A stretch of DNA of 64,000 nt from Acanthosepion lycidas (GCA_963932145.1 OZ010616.1:46383650-46447649), one strand, 5' to 3'. Counted from the stretch's first letter, positions 12,047-26,476 are shown. Numbers and translations are program-made. Notes: generated by a model not told the origin, from the sequence alone.

Positions 12047-15000
12047 TCACCAGTTTTTTTTTTTTTTTTTTTATATCAAACTCCTATGGTTTTGGACAAA
12101 GACGAAAGTTTGTTTTTTTTGTTTATTTTTAAATAAATGCTGTTTTAATTAAGAGAGAAAGTTAATTGTTAAGGTGAAAATACACAGGAGACACATTAAT
12201 TTCCAATATTTTGCAGTGAATTTATGTCCAGGTTTGTTCAATATTCCACCTTAGAACCACTGCTATTATCAGGTGGGATATTTAAAAAACAGTGATAAAA
12301 ACAGAAGCATTAACTGAACAAAGTGATCCAGGCAGAAATTTAATATTTAAAGCTGAGTGTGTATCTGCAGCATTTTCCTTCAACTATAATTGACAGCTAT
12401 TTATACAGGTTTCCTTACTTTACACAATTCCATGAATACATGGACTTTTGAAGAAATTCTTCAAAGATGAAACATTAGAAGTGTTTCCATTTTCTAACAC
12501 ACTAAAAAAAATATTGCTGATATCACAATTTTCAATTATGTTGTTTTCTGTTCCATCAAAGGCATAGTTAATTACTTTTAAAATATTAATATTCATGTCT
12601 TTTGAATGTATGATTCAGGCTATGTAAAAGTAACCATCTGATGAGAGGTTATAAGCTCTGGTAGCAAGCAGTGGTGATGAAATTAACCTAGATGAGACTA
12701 GATATTGGGCAATTTCAGCCACTTTTAAAAGTTTCAGTGTTCATATGCTATAAAATACAATAAGCTATTTATAAACAGCTTTATTTCTTTTAAATGAGTG
12801 GGGCCCAGTATTCAGTCCAACTATGAACCCTTTAATACTTAATTGCCATTAAGAATAGAAACTAGTTAATTTTTAAGAAGTGAAAATAAAATAAACACTT
12901 AAGAACTTTACTTGTGAATATCAAACTGCCATTTTTAGTGTTCTTACCTGTGTAGAAGAATCTTTATTTTCCTGGATCTTACACAAGCGTTGTTTCAATA
13001 CAGGTGAAAAGGATTCTACTCTAGGGTTATCACTAAGCAGTTTCAATACAGTTGGCCCCAATGATGGTAATAACCTAGAGAGAAAAATAAAAACAATTTC
13101 ATTCATAGTTACAAAACTTAATCATCTGCCCTCAATACATGCACATATCAAAGAGTAACAAATCATGACAACCTGGCTAGAAACAAAATGTAAGTTGCTT
13201 CACCAATTGGTGCCAATTTAGAAATGACTGGATATTTACTTTACACCTCCATTCCTACCCCACTTTACTGTTCATAGTCTAGTCAAATCATTGATGCAAA
13301 GTATGACCATATCAACTATCAAGACATTCACTTTCTCATATCTACAAATTGGTATCAAGTTTGTTAGAGGAACATAATAGTTTCTCATTTCTGTAAATAT
13401 ATAGCTAATTTTTTGTCTTAAATGTTATCCACTCGTCTTTTTATTTAACCATATATACAAGTGTTACAGTATTCACAATACAGTAATGCTATATTAGGGT
13501 AATAATATACAGGTTTTTTTTATGTGCACAGAAAGCATATGATTTAAGGGTACAAACATTTAAAAGCAGAAGAAAAATGTGAACTTACCATAAAAGTTTT
13601 TCAAGAACTTTCAAGCTAAAATATACAACATTGTGAATGGATCTTAAGAAGTCATGTCCAATGCAATCTGTAAATAAAAAATTAAATACAAGTTTATAGA
13701 AAACCATAAATGGATGAATATATTTCACCCCTAGCACACAATGGATTACAGAGAGTGAAGGTGAGAGAAAAGACAGAGTATGTGGACTGAGAAAAAGATA
13801 AAAGCTGAATAGGATTCAAGAAGATAGATGGTGATTGACATTGCATTTACATTTTTGAAGATCATAGTTATCAGGGAAGAAAATAAACAGAAAGGAGTTC
13901 CACAAGTGAGAAGTGTTAGAAAAACTTTGAGCAGAAGTGGAGATTACATTTACCTAATTCAACAGTAAAAGGGTGGGACCTAGATGCCAATCTAGTAGCA
14001 TGTGCAAATTCACAGTCCAGGCACAAAGGGAGAAAAAAATGCTCATCAGAGCAATTGCTATGAAAATATTTGTAGAAAAGAGAGGGGAAGTCACATCATG
14101 TCAGTGAGAAAGTGACTGAAACTGAGATGCCAGGTCAGGACCAATCACATTACAGATCCTGTTAAGAACCCCAACAAGTATAGCAAGAGCACTAGACCAG
14201 ATACAGCAACAGTATTCAATACATGGTAGATTTGTAAAAGCACAAGTTGGGCGAACAAAAAAAAAAAAACACACAAACAACCCAGGCAGTAGATACAGCT
14301 ATTAATTTGATGTAGTTGTTCCACTTCATCAGTTGGCAAAAATGAGGCAAAGGTGCAGTGTTTTGCTCTCCAGCAGTCTAGCATCACCCATGCTCATGGT
14401 GGGCAGGAAAGTTTCTCTATGGTGGTTAAATAAGAGCAGTTTCATTTGGGAGGCATTCAAATTTATGAGCCATTTACTGCCCCAGTTGACCCGGCTGTTG
14501 CTCTTGAAAAGGACTGGTTAACTGTCAGCTCTGATGGATTTGACATTGAGACAGAAGTAAGTGGTAGTGTCATCAGTATAAATGCCTACCTGGAAACTGG
14601 TGACATCAGGAAGGTCATTGATGAAGATCAGAAACAATGTAGGACCCAGGATAGAGCCTTGGGAACACCTATATTTGTGTGAAAGGATCTGGAAGCAAGC
14701 CTGTTCAAAACGACTTTCACTTCATGATTTGATAGGAATGATAGGATTAAATCAAACAATTGTCCAGTAATACTGTAGTCCCAAAGCTTTTGTAGATGAC
14801 CAACATGCTAAACCCTATCAAACACCTTAGAGATATCTAGTGCCAGATTATCAAGGGATTAATATACAGTCAGCGATAGCCGTTAGCACATCAGCGGTAG
14901 ACAGGGCAAAACAGAATCCATATTGTTTGTCAGAGAGTAGGCCATGAGAGTAAAATGCTTAACCACTTTAGCATTGATTAATACATTGCTGAAAAGCAGT

Positions 15001-15520
15001 AAGAGACTAATAGGGCAATAGTTAGAGGGGTCAGAAGGTTCTCCATACTTAAAAACAAGAACTACAGAGGAGAGCTTCCAAATTGGAAAGCAGGAAACAA
15101 AGCAATAGTTGTAGAGTTTGGAGAGAACATTTCTTTAGGGTGATGGCTGGGATCCAGTAACCTCCACTTATCCTTATGGGATTTTGAAGAATCTTTGAAG
15201 AATTTCAAAAATTCAATCAATTTGTTTATTATTTGCTTAAGACTGCCAATAATTGAAGATAATAATAAAAAAATAAAAAAAAAAAAAAAAAAAAAGAACC
15301 ATTTCTTCACTGCTAGTATATTGTTTTCAGGTATCATTAGATCAATATAAAGTAGATCCATTGCAGCTGTCAAAGTAGTTACACTCAAATACTCTATTCA
15401 AAGTAACTATACATATATAGAAAATGACCAACTATTAAGGTCAAACTTATCCAATCATTACTGAAGTCCAGTTTTATGCTAGCCAAAAATCTACAGCAAC
15501 ATTGAGAAAGTAAGAAAAGT

Positions 15521-15581
<61 letters not shown>

Positions 15582-17810
15582 TAAACACTGGAAACCATTT
15601 AGGATAAAAAAAAAAAAAAAAAAAATTTCTTTTTTTTTTTTAAAAAATCAGTAATAATGAAAATATACATTTTACTAAAGTAGAAATTATATGACTAATA
15701 TCACTAAAAATTAAGAAAAAAGTGTATTTTAGATAATCCAACAGCCAACCAAACATGGCATTTAATTCACTTTTAAAAACATTATTCCTCACCTGTTTCA
15801 TCAATATCTTCTTTGGTACATCTGACAACTAACAACTGGATCAAAAAAAATATTTCTACTGTTAAGTTGGGAAAGAGAGAAGCTAAAAAAAAAAAAAGAA
15901 AAAAAGAAAAAAAGAAAAAAGAAGTTAAAATTAACCTGACCAAGTCAACATAAACATATAAACCTAAAACTTGACAAATTTAGTTTGTATCATGATGCAT
16001 AAGATATCAAAAACACAAAAATTCAATATCTGTATTTCTGAGAAGAGGTATTATGTACACTATTTACAATTTCGGACTATTGTCCAAATCTTTGTTGCCA
16101 CATTTATCACAAGGTTTCAACTGTTGTACACTCCGGCCTTATTCCACTAAAGGACACCTGGCACAGTGGATAATGCCGTTAGTGACAAGACCCAAAGAGT
16201 GCGAGTTCAATACCTGGTTAAGGCGGTGGAGAACTTGGAGAAAGGAATTAACAGGAGATAACCGACATCCATGAGACATGGAACTAGAAGTATGTCCCAG
16301 TGAGTGAAATAAAGGATTCAGTTTAACATTCTAATCACCTGAAGCAGGCCAGAGTGTACAACTGCCAAAACATTGTGATAAATATGGCAACAAAGTAAAA
16401 TAAATAACCTAAAAAGCTTTTTATTTTTTAATGAATTTTGTCTTTCACTTTAGGGTCTCTAAAGTGGGGTATCCATTCACAGAAAATAAATATCAAGACA
16501 TTTTTTAGCTTTAGTACTGTTTTAGCATATGTCCTACAGATCAGTTTATTTCTACCACCACATTTGTATCCTACATTATCTAATGTAAGAGGGGGGGGAG
16601 CAAAAACGGAAGAAGGAATGCCATTTATTGCTGTATTATAAAATTTAAAATAAAAAAGTTATAAAATAAATTTGACTAAAAACTCATAAAAACATGATAT
16701 TTGAATCCTCTAAATAAAAACATTCCGAATGTTTTAACAGAAAAAGTCAAGACAATGCCTTAATGTAGCATACAAACATGATAGGACACATACCAAAGCA
16801 GAAACTGATTGGTAGGACACACGCTAAAGCAGCACAGATTTTTTTTTTTAATCCTCCACCATTATGTGTAGACAATTTTAAAATCTGGAAGCTTAAAATT
16901 TCCAGAGAAAAGAGATTAGGTTTTTCATGATAGTACAGACTTTCTAACCAGAACAAAAAATAAATATAAAGCAACTTTTAGACTTATAATTATAGACAAA
17001 AAAAAAAAAAAAAAAAAATAAAATAAAAATAAAAAAATACTCTAGTTATAAGAATTAGCATTAAACTTTGTAAATTTAATACTACCTAAATATTCTCACA
17101 CAATGCAGCCCCCAGTTGTCATTTGCTGGAAGAAATGAAAATATATTTACCATGAAGGCATTCAGAATACAACTCTGTGAGAATATGTAATTCCTCAAGG
17201 TGAGTGACAAAATTTAGGTTAACTTCAACAGAATCTTTTATATCAGTGCTTGGTTGTTTATTAGAATAAAAACAATGTTTGCTTGGAGAAACATTCCAAT
17301 TGTTTGGGGAAAACAAGATCTGACACCCTTCCATTCGGAGGCTAAAAATAAAAAAAATAAAAAATTTTTAAATTATAATCTTTCAAGTTAAATATTGTAA
17401 GCAAATAAAAAAAAAAAAAAAAAAAAAAATTAAAATATCTAAAAATTAGCAGATTAAAGTACTAATACTCAGTAAATCAAAAACAAAACATGACAATGAA
17501 ATTTTGTTTAACTTACCTCAACAATTCTCGCTCCTTCATGCTTGCAGATATATTACTCTGAAGATTTTCTTGATTTTTAGCAAAAACATTTTTTTCAGGC
17601 TTAATTTCAGGCATTTGTTTAAATGCTTCATTTTGTTTACGTTCCATCCCAGCCTGAACAGGTGTAGGTTTAATTCTTCTTGATGGTTTCATTTCTCTGA
17701 AGAAAGAGTTTGAAATTATAATTGGCACATAGTAAAAGAAAACCAACCACATAGAACAATGCAGAAAAGTTCCACACAAGCACAGTCTAAATTACACACA
17801 GCAGCAACAA

Positions 17811-17845
<35 letters not shown>

Positions 17846-20800
17846 CCATTGGCTTCAACCATGGTCTCCAGACAACTTTGGAATATCCAGCATAGTCTCC
17901 TAATTCAAGTTGGTGAATGCTGCCATAATCTTTGCCTTCAGTTTGTCTTTGGTGTTACAAGTTTTGTTGGTTTCTCAAATGTGCCCCCACAATAATTAAG
18001 CGGGTTGCAAATCTGGGGTGTTAGGTGGTCAGATGTAAGCAATGATGTACCAGAAGATTTCTGACAGCCATGACTGGGTTCTCCTGCTTATGACATGGTG
18101 CAAAATCCTGTTGTCAGACAAGGGGTCTTCCAGTAGCCACCTATTAATTCAGAGCAGCACTACCTCCTCAAGAAATTTGATGTAGGCCTCCGTGTTAATC
18201 TTGCCCACAAAGCAATAAAATCTGGGAGTTTTATTCTTATCAGAACAATTGGGAGAGAGTTTTCCAAACTGCTGTACTTTTGTAATCACCATTAAACTCA
18301 TCCAACTCCAGTATTAAAATCCTAATACACAAACACACTGAAATGGTGGTATTCGAGCTTCCAACACGAATGCAAAGTGGTATAGCATACCATTTCCAAG
18401 TTTCTGGCAGAGTAAATTGCATCAGGGTTTTTTATTTTTATACAAATGTGTACCCAGATTACAAAATCAAAAACAATGCACATGCATGAAATCTAAAATA
18501 ATTTACCAATCACACCATGTAACAACACACAGTTGACAATGATTTTGCTGGTAAGTTAAATATGAAGTCAAAGCAAGATTTATGCATCGATTTCAAAACA
18601 TTCCAGAAAAATCAGACTAATCCAGATGGAGAATGTCAATACTAATAACATAGATAGGAAAATTTTAATAGACTTGCCCTATCCAAACTCATATTGGAGG
18701 AACAGGATGTTCTGTATGAGAAATACAATAATAGTGACAAAATCCAATACATCAATGGATTTATGTATTGTAGACTGAACTGTAATTTTGTAAAAGCAGT
18801 TCGTATCTATCATTTTATTTTAAACATTCATTTTTCTTCAAATACATTATATACGATTTCTGATAAGAGATACAGGACACACCTGAAGCTTGCAGATGTT
18901 GAGAATACAGTCAATAACAAACATTCTATGATAATATATTGTACATTAATACACGAGTGTTTTGAAGGAAACCCTAGATTTAAAAAAAAAAAAAAAAAAA
19001 AAAAAATCACTATGAGGCACTAAACACTAATTAGTTTTCTCCAACTATTTTGTAGGGCCAACAACTATGAAGTTAAGCTGAATAGTTTTTTTTTTTTTTT
19101 TCAATGGTGTTCACCCAAAGCAAGACAGTACAGTCACTAAGACAAGTGGTTTCTGGGTGTGGAAGAATTAGAAACATTACTAAGAAGTGAGAACAAAAGA
19201 GTAATATAGAGGACAGTAAATAGCAATTGACATCACATTTAAATTTTTAAAGATTAAAGTTGACTAGAAGGCATGAAGCCAAAAGGTAGTTTCACAAATG
19301 AGAGAAGAAACCATTACATCAATAAGACTAAGTTGTCAGTCTAGTACTGCACTTAAATTCATAGTCTAAGTACTATAGGAAAGAGCTTATCCAAACAATT
19401 ACCACAAAAGTGTTTATAGAAAAAGGCACAAAGTGACAACTTCACTGCAGTAAGAAAGTGATTGAAGCACAGATGCCAGATCAGGACCAATAATATTGCC
19501 AAAAGGATCTCTAGATATATAGCAGGAATACTGGACCATACGTGGCAATAATATGGATGAATGGTAGACATATGCAAGATAGATTCTGGAGAAAAAAAAT
19601 TGTCATGACAGTGAATCAAACTTCTTAGCAGCTGACATAACAATGGATTCAATAAAGTCTTTCCACTTCATGTCAGCCAAAGAAGGTACAACAAATCACA
19701 CTCATGGAGGATAACATCAGCCATGATCAATAGAAAGCAGTTTAGTTTTGGAAGCGTTAAAATTAACAAGCCATCCTTTGCTCCAGTTAACAGGCTGAAG
19801 GTAGTTTTTGACATCAGCTGTTAATTTCACCTTATTGAGTTGAATCCACTTACTATAGAGACAGGAGTAAATGGTTGTGTCATCAGCATAGATGATAAGT
19901 TGAGAGCTGATGTCATTGGGAAGGTCATTAAGGAAATTTAAATACAAAGTAGGATTAAGGATAGGTCTATTGGGAGACAACACCTGCATTAATGCAAAAT
20001 GATGATGGAAGAGTTGGCCATTCAGGACAACTTTTATTTCACGATTTGATAAGATTGGATCAGTTCAAAAATTTGTCCAGAGACATTGTAACTTTTCAAT
20101 TTATGAAGAAAATCCTGTCAAAAACTTCTGAAATGTTCATAACTACAGCGCAAACTTCCTGTTCTTTTCTAGAGATTGATACACTTTCTGCAATTATTGT
20201 CAGTATATCAGCAGTTGACCTGGAGAAACAAAAACTATTGCATGTTTGAAAAAAGGCCTCATGATGCGAGATGCTTAACCAATTTAGCATTGATTATGGT
20301 CTCTAGTAGTTTCCCCAAAAAGTGTTAGTAGACAAATAGTTGGAAGGGTTGGACAATACAGAGTTCTTAAAAACTGAATAACTGATGATGATTTCCAACA
20401 GTCAGGAAAGCAAGAGGAAAATCAGAAATGTCTTTATAAACTGGGAAACCAGTTTTCAGCCAAATAAGTACACAGAATGCAAAATTATGACAAAGTTTGC
20501 AAATCATATAGTGGACATGAAAATCCATGCAAATTTTAAAAGGCTGTAACTTCTGAACTACACATCAAATGAAGATGAACTTTTCAGATTCTGTTTCTCT
20601 AGGGTAAGGTGTCTTCATAATCTTATAGTGAGAACTACAGGATCTTATAGTGAGAACTACAGGATCTTATAGTGAGAACTACAGGATCTTATAGTGAGAA
20701 CTACAGGATCTTATAGTGAGAACTACAGGATCTTATAGTGAGAACTACAGGATCTTATAGTGAGAACTACAGGATCTTATAGTGAGAACTACAGGATCTT

Positions 20801-23800
20801 ATAGTGAGAACTACAGGATCTTATAGTGAGAACTACAGGATCTTATAGTGAGAACTACAGGATCTTATAGTGAGAACTACAGGATCTTATAGTGAGAACT
20901 ACAGGATCTTATAGTGAGAACTACAGGATCTTATAGTGAGAACTACAGGATCTTATAGTGAGAACTACAGGATCTTATAGTGAGAACTACAGGATCTTAT
21001 AGTGAGAACTACAGGATCTTATAGTGAGAACTACAGGATCTTATAGTGAGAACTACAGGATCTTATAGTGAGAACTACAGGATCTTATAGTGAGAACTAC
21101 AGGATCTTATAGTGAGAACTACAGGATCTTATAGTGAGAACTACAGGATCTTATAGTGAGAACTACAGGATCTTATAGTGAGAACTACAGGATCTTATAG
21201 TGAGAACTACAGGATCTTATAGTGAGAACTACAGGATCTTATAGTGAGAACTACAGGATCTTATAGTGAGAACTACAGGATCTTATAGTGAGAACTACAG
21301 GATCTTATAGTGAGAACTACAGGATCTTATAGTGAGAACTACAGGATCTTATAGTGAGAACTACAGGATCTTATAGTGAGAACTACAGGATCTTATAGTG
21401 AGAACTACAGGATCTTATAGTGAGAACTACAGGATCTTATAGTGAGAACTACAGGATCTTATAGTGAGAACTACAGGATCTTATAGTGAGAACTACAGGA
21501 TCTTATAGTGAGAACTACAGGATCTTATAGTGAGAACTACAGGATCTTATAGTGAGAACTACAGGATCTTATAGTGAGAACTACAGGATCTTATAGTGAG
21601 AACTACAGGATCTTATAGTGAGAACTACAGGATCTTATAGTGAGAACTACAGGATCTTATAGTGAGAACTACAGGATCTTATAGTGAGAACTACAGGATC
21701 TTATAGTGAGAACTACAGGATCTTATAGTGAGAACTACAGGATCTTATAGTGAGAACTACAGGATCTTATAGTGAGAACTACAGGATCTTATAGTGAGAA
21801 CTACAGGATCTTATAGTGAGAACTACAGGATCTTATAGTGAGAACTACAGGATCTTATAGTGAGAACTACAGGATCTTATAGTGAGAACTACAGGATCTT
21901 ATAGTGAGAACTACAGGATCTTATAGTGAGAACTACAGGATCTTATAGTGAGAACTACAGGATCTTATAGTGAGAACTACAGGATCTTATAGTGAGAACT
22001 ACAGGATCTTATAGTGAGAACTACAGGATCTTATAGTGAGAACTACAGGATCTTATAGTGAGAACTACAGGATCTTATAGTGAGAACTACAGGATCTTAT
22101 AGTGAGAACTACAGGATCTTATAGTGAGACTACAGGATCTTATAGTGTGACTACAGGATCTTATAGTGAGAACTACAGGATCTTATAGTGTGACTACAGG
22201 ATCTTATAGTGTGACTACAGGATCTTCCAGATACTGGTTGAGTTGCTATAATAGAACACACTTAGATTGCAAACAGTATCCATATTAAAAAAATAATTTG
22301 GCTATTTGGGCTTCCTTAGAAAAGGTTATGCTTTCTGGCAGTTAACAGCAAAGTAATAAAGGAAGCTTAATCCTAGGAATTCCAATCTGTGGTAACACTT
22401 TCCTCATAAATGTTCCACTTGGAGTAGAGGGTTACAGAGTAAAAAGCACCAAGTAAGGCAATGCAAAGAGCTACCAGAAGTGGAAGAGAAGGAAAAGTCT
22501 TTAAAAAGGAACTAAAAACCCAATCCTAAACTGCAAGATAAATCTATTCCTGTTAAAACAAATCTGAAAAGAGTGTGTATTGAATGATAGGCAAACCTAT
22601 TACAATTTTAGTCCTTGACACACAGGTTTATTTTATACATCTGTTCACTTAAGCATAATAGAGAAAAAAAGAAACATCCAGAAATATGACTTGGGTTGTG
22701 CACTAAAGTTTTTTTTTTTTTTTTTTTTACTCTTAAAAGTGTATGCTGAAAAATTTTGCATGTACCTAAATTAAATAGCCCATTTGAGGGTGCAATAAAG
22801 AGAAAGCACTTTTTAGACTGAAGTATGATACATTATTAATCCATGATGATGTCTGTTAATCTTTCATTAATTACAATTTTAGATTAAGATGTACTTCAGA
22901 TTCATTTACTTAAAGATTAAAATTAAAAATAATCCCACCTTTAGCTCTATCTCCCCCTTCTCCATTCAGCTTTAAAAATTAACTCAAATTTGTAGTTGTA
23001 AATAACTTAAAAATTAGTAAGACCAGTCTCTTATATTAGGTTGGTGCAAAAATAATGACGTTATAATGTCGTTTTTTGACGTTAAAAAATATGTCAAAAA
23101 ACGACATTGTTACGTCATTATTTTTGCACCAACCTAATAGAAGCATTATAGTAAGGCAAAAAGTGTCACTTACGCTTGTGTTTTTTGCTGTTCATTTGAT
23201 GGTATAACATTGTGTCGATTATCCAGAAAATGTAGTGGCTTTTCTTTCATTTGTTTTACTTCTGGAGGTGAAGGTTTTCGTCGTTTCTTGTTAACCAGTT
23301 TGAAAGATAATGAAAAAGGCTGCTCAGAATTGGCATTATTATTATTGCTATTATTATCATTATTGCTCCAGGTGTTTTTACTGTCATTTATAAGGAAATC
23401 GCTGAGGCAAATAATCCTTGTGCTTTTTTTAAAACGTCTATTGAGAGCATTTTCATCATTCTTATGCGTTGCTGAAGGATGCAATTTGTTTGCAACCATT
23501 CCCTGGGGAGTATTAGTAATTTTTTTTGACAATGGTTCAATTTGCAGTTGTGGAAATTCTTCAGCAAAATTTGTAAAAGGCTTGCTTTGGGAGGTGTCAT
23601 CTGGAAACAACTGGACTCTTTTACAAGATAGAGTTCGAACTGTAGGGTTGGGAGTGGATATTTGTGGTTTTGCTTTTTGCTTCCACTTCACAGGAGAGGG
23701 ACTTGCAGATTTTGATTTCTGGAGCAAATGAGAAGTCTGTCCTCGCAAATAGTTTAAGAGATAAGGTATGAACTCTCTTCTTTCACTTTGAAATGATAGC

Positions 23801-24204
23801 AGCACTTCAGGAACATCAGTCTGTCATAGAAGAAAATATAATTAGATTTAATAGATATTATATTTAACTAATTTTATTGTATGTGAGCATTTTAAAAACA
23901 AGTTCATATGAACTTAAAATAATTTCTAGATTATTCTTAAACATTTAATTTTAGTGGCTATGTGTACAAGTACTGTCATTTGTTTTTAGACAATTTAAAT
24001 TTATGTATCAGCTTTCAATAGTAATAAGACGTGTCTTCTGGCATGGTTCAAACTTGGATTCCCTTTTATAGGAAAAACGAATAAAAAACAATTATTTAAT
24101 GTGCTAGAAAGGATAAAAATAAAAAAAAATAATTAAGATTTTGGTCTTTCCTCTTAAACATTTTGATAAAAACTTTTCATAATGCTATACTTTTTTTCTT
24201 TTTT

Positions 24205-24243
<39 letters not shown>

Positions 24244-24522
24244 GTAGATACCTAATTTTAAATTAAATACAATTCTTAATACATTATGAAATGGACAAAG
24301 CCTGAATTATTTTTTTAACATTTTTTTTATGTTTATAGTATACGTTCTTTTTATTATAAAAATGTTATAGATAAAAATATTTAAGTGAATGCACTGAGGA
24401 CGCATTATGAAAATTTCTCGGACATTCAGGCCGGTAAATGTTTTAGTGTTTTAGTTTATTAAAATTTAAACAGAGCATTTTTTACCTAAATATTTGTTTG
24501 TATCTATAAAAAGAACGTATAT

Positions 24523-24564
<42 letters not shown>

Positions 24565-26476
24565 GTCTTAAAAAATAATTCTTGATCTATAAATTTATGG
24601 AATTCAATAGGAAATTAGGAATACTAAATTCACTTTATCAATTGAGCAAAATAGCTTAGCAGACCATTACTACACTAGTAAAAAGAGATGGATTCCCTAT
24701 ACTTACACTGTGTAAATCAGCAGATATTAGGTTGGTGCAAAAATAATGTCGTTTTCTCACATGTGAGAAAACGACATTATTTTTTGCACCAACCTAATAT
24801 TTTGTTTTAATATTTTTTCTTGTAAACTCCGATTTATCTCCTCTTAACGTAATAACACGAAATAAACGAAAACTTTAGTGTTTTACTTTACTCTTTCTTT
24901 ACTGTTAGAGTGTTTACAAACACTAACACTAACACTTAAAGTTTTCGTTTATTTCGTTAACAGTTAAGTAACCAAATTATTCCTTAGTTCTACGAAAGAA
25001 GGACGTATGTGAAATGGAAAATAGTCCACAAAAAGTTTTCTTGCTTTTAGATGTAAATTTAGGTATCTCCACAAAATCGGTAAAAATCAGTACTACTGTG
25101 ATGAAAAAATGCTCCCAACTTTAAAACTAAAATAAATTTACTAAAAAAGGAAGTCTTATCGCCAAAATGTTTGCGTTAAGACTTAAGTTAAAAAGAAAAA
25201 GTATTTTTGATTATTTTAAATTTTTTAATCCTTTGTAGCACGTTCGAAATTTTTTTTGCGTCAACAGGTCGACCAAAAAGATTTTTAGTTGGTAACAAAC
25301 AACAGCTCTGTTACCCACTTATTTTTTCTTTTTTTATGTAACTCAAGAAATTCAACGTAGTAAAGTAAATTTTTTGTTTTTAAAAGAAGTTTTTCAGAAA
25401 TAAATCATCGATTTTTTGTAAAATCGATTTGGCTAGTTAAAGTTGAACCAACCGTGGAATTTTCTTTAGTTTATGAAGTTGAAAGTAATAGTTTTTATTT
25501 CGGGAAGGAAATTAAAATGCATTTTGATTTTTCCCCACTAACCATTATTTTTTTTTTTTACGGAAGGGCTCCGTTGACATCCGATAGAAGGAGACTAGAT
25601 AAACGATGTTTGAATAAGAAAAAAAAAAGAAAAAAAAAGTCTGAAACTGAACCCCAGTTTGTTCCTATCAAGTTCAAGAACGAAACTGAAGTGGACAAGT
25701 TTAGTGTCCGAAATGTTTTTAATTTGGCATAAGCCAACTCGATTGCTTTAACTAGCCTCATACTCTGAACACGTTTTCCATAAATATGCAATTCATTATA
25801 CACTATCTAGATTCTATTCGGACTATTGTCCTCATCATTGTCGCCATATTTATTACGTTTCGGCCGTTGTACTCTCTGGCCTTCTTCAGGTGGTTGGAAT
25901 GTCGAACTGAACCCTTTATTTCGCTCACTGGGGTAGACTGCTCTAGTTCCACGTGCCATGAGGATAACAATCCGAACAATGTAAATAATGTATATAATCT
26001 CAGAAATAGAGACAGATGCAATTCATTATTAAAGAATTGTTTCTGAGACTAACAAAAAACAGCGTTTAGAAAAAACAAAAAGAGAAATATTGGTTTTACT
26101 TTTTTTTGTTCTTTTTAGAAGTTGTTACACTGTACACATACCAACTTGATAAATAATGGCTTTTATATAGATTTTTTTATTTTTATTTATTTTATTGACA
26201 AGTAGGAGCGAGGCAATACGGAGTGAACAAAGTGTCCTAACTAAATTAAAAATATTTAAAAAAGTAACAGGTCGTTTCAAAGTTGCATTTTTATTGGTTC
26301 GAATCTTACTGCTTTACATTTTGTTTTGTTCATGCCTAAATTATCATCAATGAGTTCAGAGCGATTTTGAGATCACGTAGTTTTATTTTGCTTAACAAAA
26401 ACTTTGTTTTTACGAACAACAAAGACAAAAAAACTAAGTTTTTACTTTTTGATTCTAAACTATTTTTTTTTTTATA

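Noticed and set aside
16150-16215. Possible tRNA gene
   Set aside because: A- and B-box-like words are present but no complete cloverleaf can be formed; part of a SINE-like repeat.
16747-16974. 75-codon minus frame as an extra CDAN1 exon between exons 4 and 5
   Set aside because: No codanin-1 similarity, and exons 4 and 5 already join in phase with continuous homology.
18694-19023. 109-codon plus-strand frame in CDAN1 intron 2
   Set aside because: Ends in a poly(A)-encoded lysine run, no similarity recognised, and antisense to the host gene.
20619-22226. On the minus strand each satellite unit contains CTCACTATA, part of the T7 phage promoter
   Set aside because: A nine-base match without the rest of the promoter, repeated only because the unit is repeated; coincidence in an animal intron.
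20619-22226. Regular spacing suggesting a CRISPR array
   Set aside because: Units are head to tail without spacers in a eukaryotic intron; it is a satellite.
23210-23731. 173-codon plus-strand frame
   Set aside because: Antisense shadow of CDAN1 exon 2, with no independent similarity.
23170-23805. 211-codon frame on the minus strand as a separate gene
   Set aside because: It is CDAN1 exon 2; the frame starts after the true acceptor and its stop lies in the intron.
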